From an uncultured bacterium (GTDB lineage Bacteria > Spirochaetota > Brevinematia > DTOW01), in contig CALFVP010000151.1 in assembly GCA_937928175.1 (NCBI GenBank), positions 1 through 7,041 of the forward strand: 7,041 bases of DNA, written 5' to 3'. Positions 6,369 through 7,041 of the stretch are shown piece by piece. How positions within the stretch are numbered: position 1 is the first letter of the stretch; each line of letters begins with the position of its first letter. The notes under the pieces were generated by a model. That model was not told where the DNA came from, made no database searches, and saw only the letters and a program-made list of their open reading frames with translations. Made by a program: the position numbers and the translations under genes.

Positions 6369-6403
6369 CTTTTTCAAAATTCAAGTTTCAATTATTGAAA
6401 AAG
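6369..6403. repeat. Nested inverted repeats upstream of the lipoprotein gene
   Basis: CTTTTTCAA (6369-6377) is the exact reverse complement of TTGAAAAAG (6395-6403), a 9-bp inverted repeat with a 17-base gap. Its right arm is shared with a second perfect palindrome, TTTCAAT-T-ATTGAAA (6386-6400). The two pairings exclude each other. The rest of the 175-base spacer (6256-6430) holds the operon promoter on its left and an A/T run (TTTTTTAAAAA at 6355-6365); I see no convincing promoter for the lipoprotein gene. An operator or a leader RNA structure is possible. Confidence 0.45.
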
Positions 6404-6430
6404 AAACACGAAATAAAACAATATTATAAT

Positions 6431-6907
6431 ATGAGATATTTTTTTACTCTTATTATATCTTTTTTAGTTTTATCTTTTTTAGTTTTAACAAGCTGTGTGA
6501 TAGGTTCTATTGTAGGTGGTTTTCCACTTAACCCACCTTTAGGGCTTGAACTTTATCAAATTGGAAGCAATAGTATACTTGCAACATGGTGGGGAAACAA
6601 TGAAGAAAATTACTTCTCAGGATACGTTATATTCATATCAACAAATTCAAATGATCTATACTCCGAAAGGAATTCAACAAACCACCTCAACAAACCTTAC
6701 ATAACAAATTCACTAGGCAGCTTACCAACAGTACAAGCTAGTCCATCTTCAATAACAAAACAATACTCTTACACAATAACTCAATTACCTAACGGTGATA
6801 AAATAACTAACGATGTAGTATACTATGTAGCGATTTCTGCTTACTCCGCATCAAAAAAAACATTTAGCCCCCTAAGTAATATTACTAACATATCAATAAC
6901 AAACTAA
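6431..6907 (+). CDS. Predicted lipoprotein with one fibronectin-type-III-like domain
   Basis: From the ATG at 6431 the 158-residue product begins MRYFFTLIIS, a hydrophobic core and the lipobox LTSC, so signal peptidase II would cut before Cys22 and leave a lipid-anchored protein. After a short linker (VIGSIVGGFPLN), PPLGLELYQIGSNSILATWW, SGYVIFIST, YSYTITQL and VVYYVAISAYSASKKTFSPLSN follow the strand pattern of an Fn3 domain (early Trp, Tyr in the middle, Y-x-V-x-x-x-A, late Ser). I see no enzyme motif; a surface or binding role is inference. An in-frame TTG at 6395 would add 12 basic and polar residues before the signal peptide; ATG is preferred because it gives a normal signal peptide, but neither has a Shine-Dalgarno. 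It stands alone, divergent from the MIP18 operon. Its signal sequence contains a 15-bp tandem duplication. Confidence 0.8.
   Translation: MRYFFTLIISFLVLSFLVLTSCVIGSIVGGFPLNPPLGLELYQIGSNSILATWWGNNEENYFSGYVIFISTNSNDLYSERNSTNHLNKPYITNSLGSLPTVQASPSSITKQYSYTITQLPNGDKITNDVVYYVAISAYSASKKTFSPLSNITNISITN
6456..6487 (+). repeat. Perfect 15-bp tandem duplication in the signal peptide
   Basis: TATCTTTTTTAGTTT occurs twice back to back (6456-6470 and 6471-6485), with the match running two further bases to 6487. In frame it encodes SFLVL-SFLVL in the hydrophobic core just before the lipobox. The unit is a multiple of three, so gain or loss of a copy changes the core by five residues without breaking the frame. 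Confidence 0.9.
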
Positions 6908-6940
6908 CAAATGTGATTTGTTAACAAATGGGATTTGTTA
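6905..6940. repeat. Twin 17-bp palindromes between the lipoprotein gene and leuC
   Basis: Two adjoining units, AACAAAT-GTG-ATTTGTT (6906-6922) and AACAAAT-GGG-ATTTGTT (6923-6939), differ at one loop base. Each is a perfect 7-bp inverted repeat with a 3-base loop; flanking T6905 and A6940 make the outer arms 8 bp. The first unit overlaps the lipoprotein stop codon (6905-6907). As RNA the region could fold as two small hairpins or one longer one (6905-6912 with 6933-6940). The U-rich ATTCTTTATAATTCTTT that follows allows a weak terminator; an operator pair upstream of the leuC promoter is the alternative. Confidence 0.85.
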
Positions 6941-6954
6941 TTCTTTATAATTCT

Positions 6955-6994
6955 TTGACAAAATGTAATTTTTAGTTATATTTTTAAGGGAGGT
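6955..6994 (+). promoter_or_regulatory. Promoter and ribosome binding site of leuC
   Basis: Consensus TTGACA (6955-6960), a 16-base spacer and TATATT (6977-6982, 5 of 6 matches) form a good sigma-70-type promoter. AAGGGAGGT (6986-6994) is a strong Shine-Dalgarno six bases from the ATG at 7000. Only three bases separate -10 box and ribosome site, so the transcript would start at or just before the Shine-Dalgarno, with a leader of roughly 11-14 bases. Confidence 0.6.
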
Positions 6995-6999
6995 AAGTT

Positions 7000-7041
7000 A
7001 TGGGGATGACGATAGCTCAAAAAATACTAGCTGCACATGCA
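7000..7041 (+). CDS. leuC: 3-isopropylmalate dehydratase large subunit (LeuC/homoaconitase type), 3' part outside window
   Basis: Only 14 codons are visible: MGMTIAQKILAAHA. This closely matches the N-terminus of LeuC-type aconitase-family large subunits (M-G-M-T-I-A-E-K-I-L-A-x-H-A), which carry a 4Fe-4S cluster and isomerise 2- to 3-isopropylmalate in leucine synthesis. The start is well supported by AAGGGAGGT six bases upstream and a promoter at 6955-6982. The catalytic and cluster residues lie beyond the window, so a homoaconitase or methylmalate-type isomerase role is not excluded. Confidence 0.8.
   Translation, partial: MGMTIAQKILAAHA

Noticed and set aside
6395..6430. TTG at 6395 as the start of the lipoprotein
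   Set aside because: It lies inside a palindrome, lacks a Shine-Dalgarno and would put 12 polar residues before an otherwise normal signal peptide. Not fully excluded.
6425..6430. Perfect TATAAT directly before the lipoprotein ATG as its -10 box
   Set aside because: Transcription would start inside the coding sequence after the start codon, and no -35 lies at a usable distance.
6905..6940. CRISPR repeats
   Set aside because: Only two abutting copies with no spacer; the units are palindromes of 17 bp, not a repeat-spacer array.

Overview
The window is AT-rich bacterial DNA (roughly one third G+C by eye) with heavy use of ATA, AGA and TTA codons. Genes are packed tightly, with short gaps and overlapping gene ends. 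A tandem pair of LptF/LptG-type permeases suggests an outer membrane with a lipopolysaccharide-like glycolipid, and a lipoprotein gene fits that. I cannot name the organism from this sequence. An AT-rich diderm, perhaps spirochaete-like or thermophilic, is a guess.

Layout, left to right: (1) pdxJ (vitamin B6 synthesis), + strand, missing only its first few codons. (2) argJ (arginine biosynthesis), - strand, meeting pdxJ tail to tail with a 4-base overlap of the stop codons. (3) An 82-base divergent spacer at 1925-2006 holding a perfect 15-bp palindrome whose arms supply the -35 boxes of both flanking promoters. (4) Two divergent LptF/LptG-family membrane proteins, + strand. The second ends early relative to its family and overlaps the next gene's 3' end by 20 bases. 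(5) A three-gene - strand operon read from 6255 down to 3891: a MIP18/SufT-type iron-sulfur assembly factor, a DUF58 protein with a vWA-type metal site, and an FtsW/SpoVE-type SEDS glycan polymerase. (6) A 175-base divergent spacer at 6256-6430 with nested inverted repeats. (7) A small lipoprotein with one fibronectin-type-III-like domain, + strand, whose signal peptide contains a perfect 15-bp tandem duplication. (8) Twin 17-bp palindromes, then a promoter, a strong ribosome binding site and the first 14 codons of a LeuC-type dehydratase that runs off the window.

The genes are mostly housekeeping: cofactor and amino-acid synthesis, envelope lipid export, peptidoglycan synthesis and Fe-S maturation. 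I see no mobile element, CRISPR array, RNA gene or defence system, and no clearly new multi-gene system. The less ordinary signals are regulatory (symmetrical divergent promoters, promoters placed almost on top of Shine-Dalgarno sites, twin palindromes before leuC) and structural (a short LptG-like protein, a duplicated signal-peptide core, convergent overlapping genes with no terminator between them).
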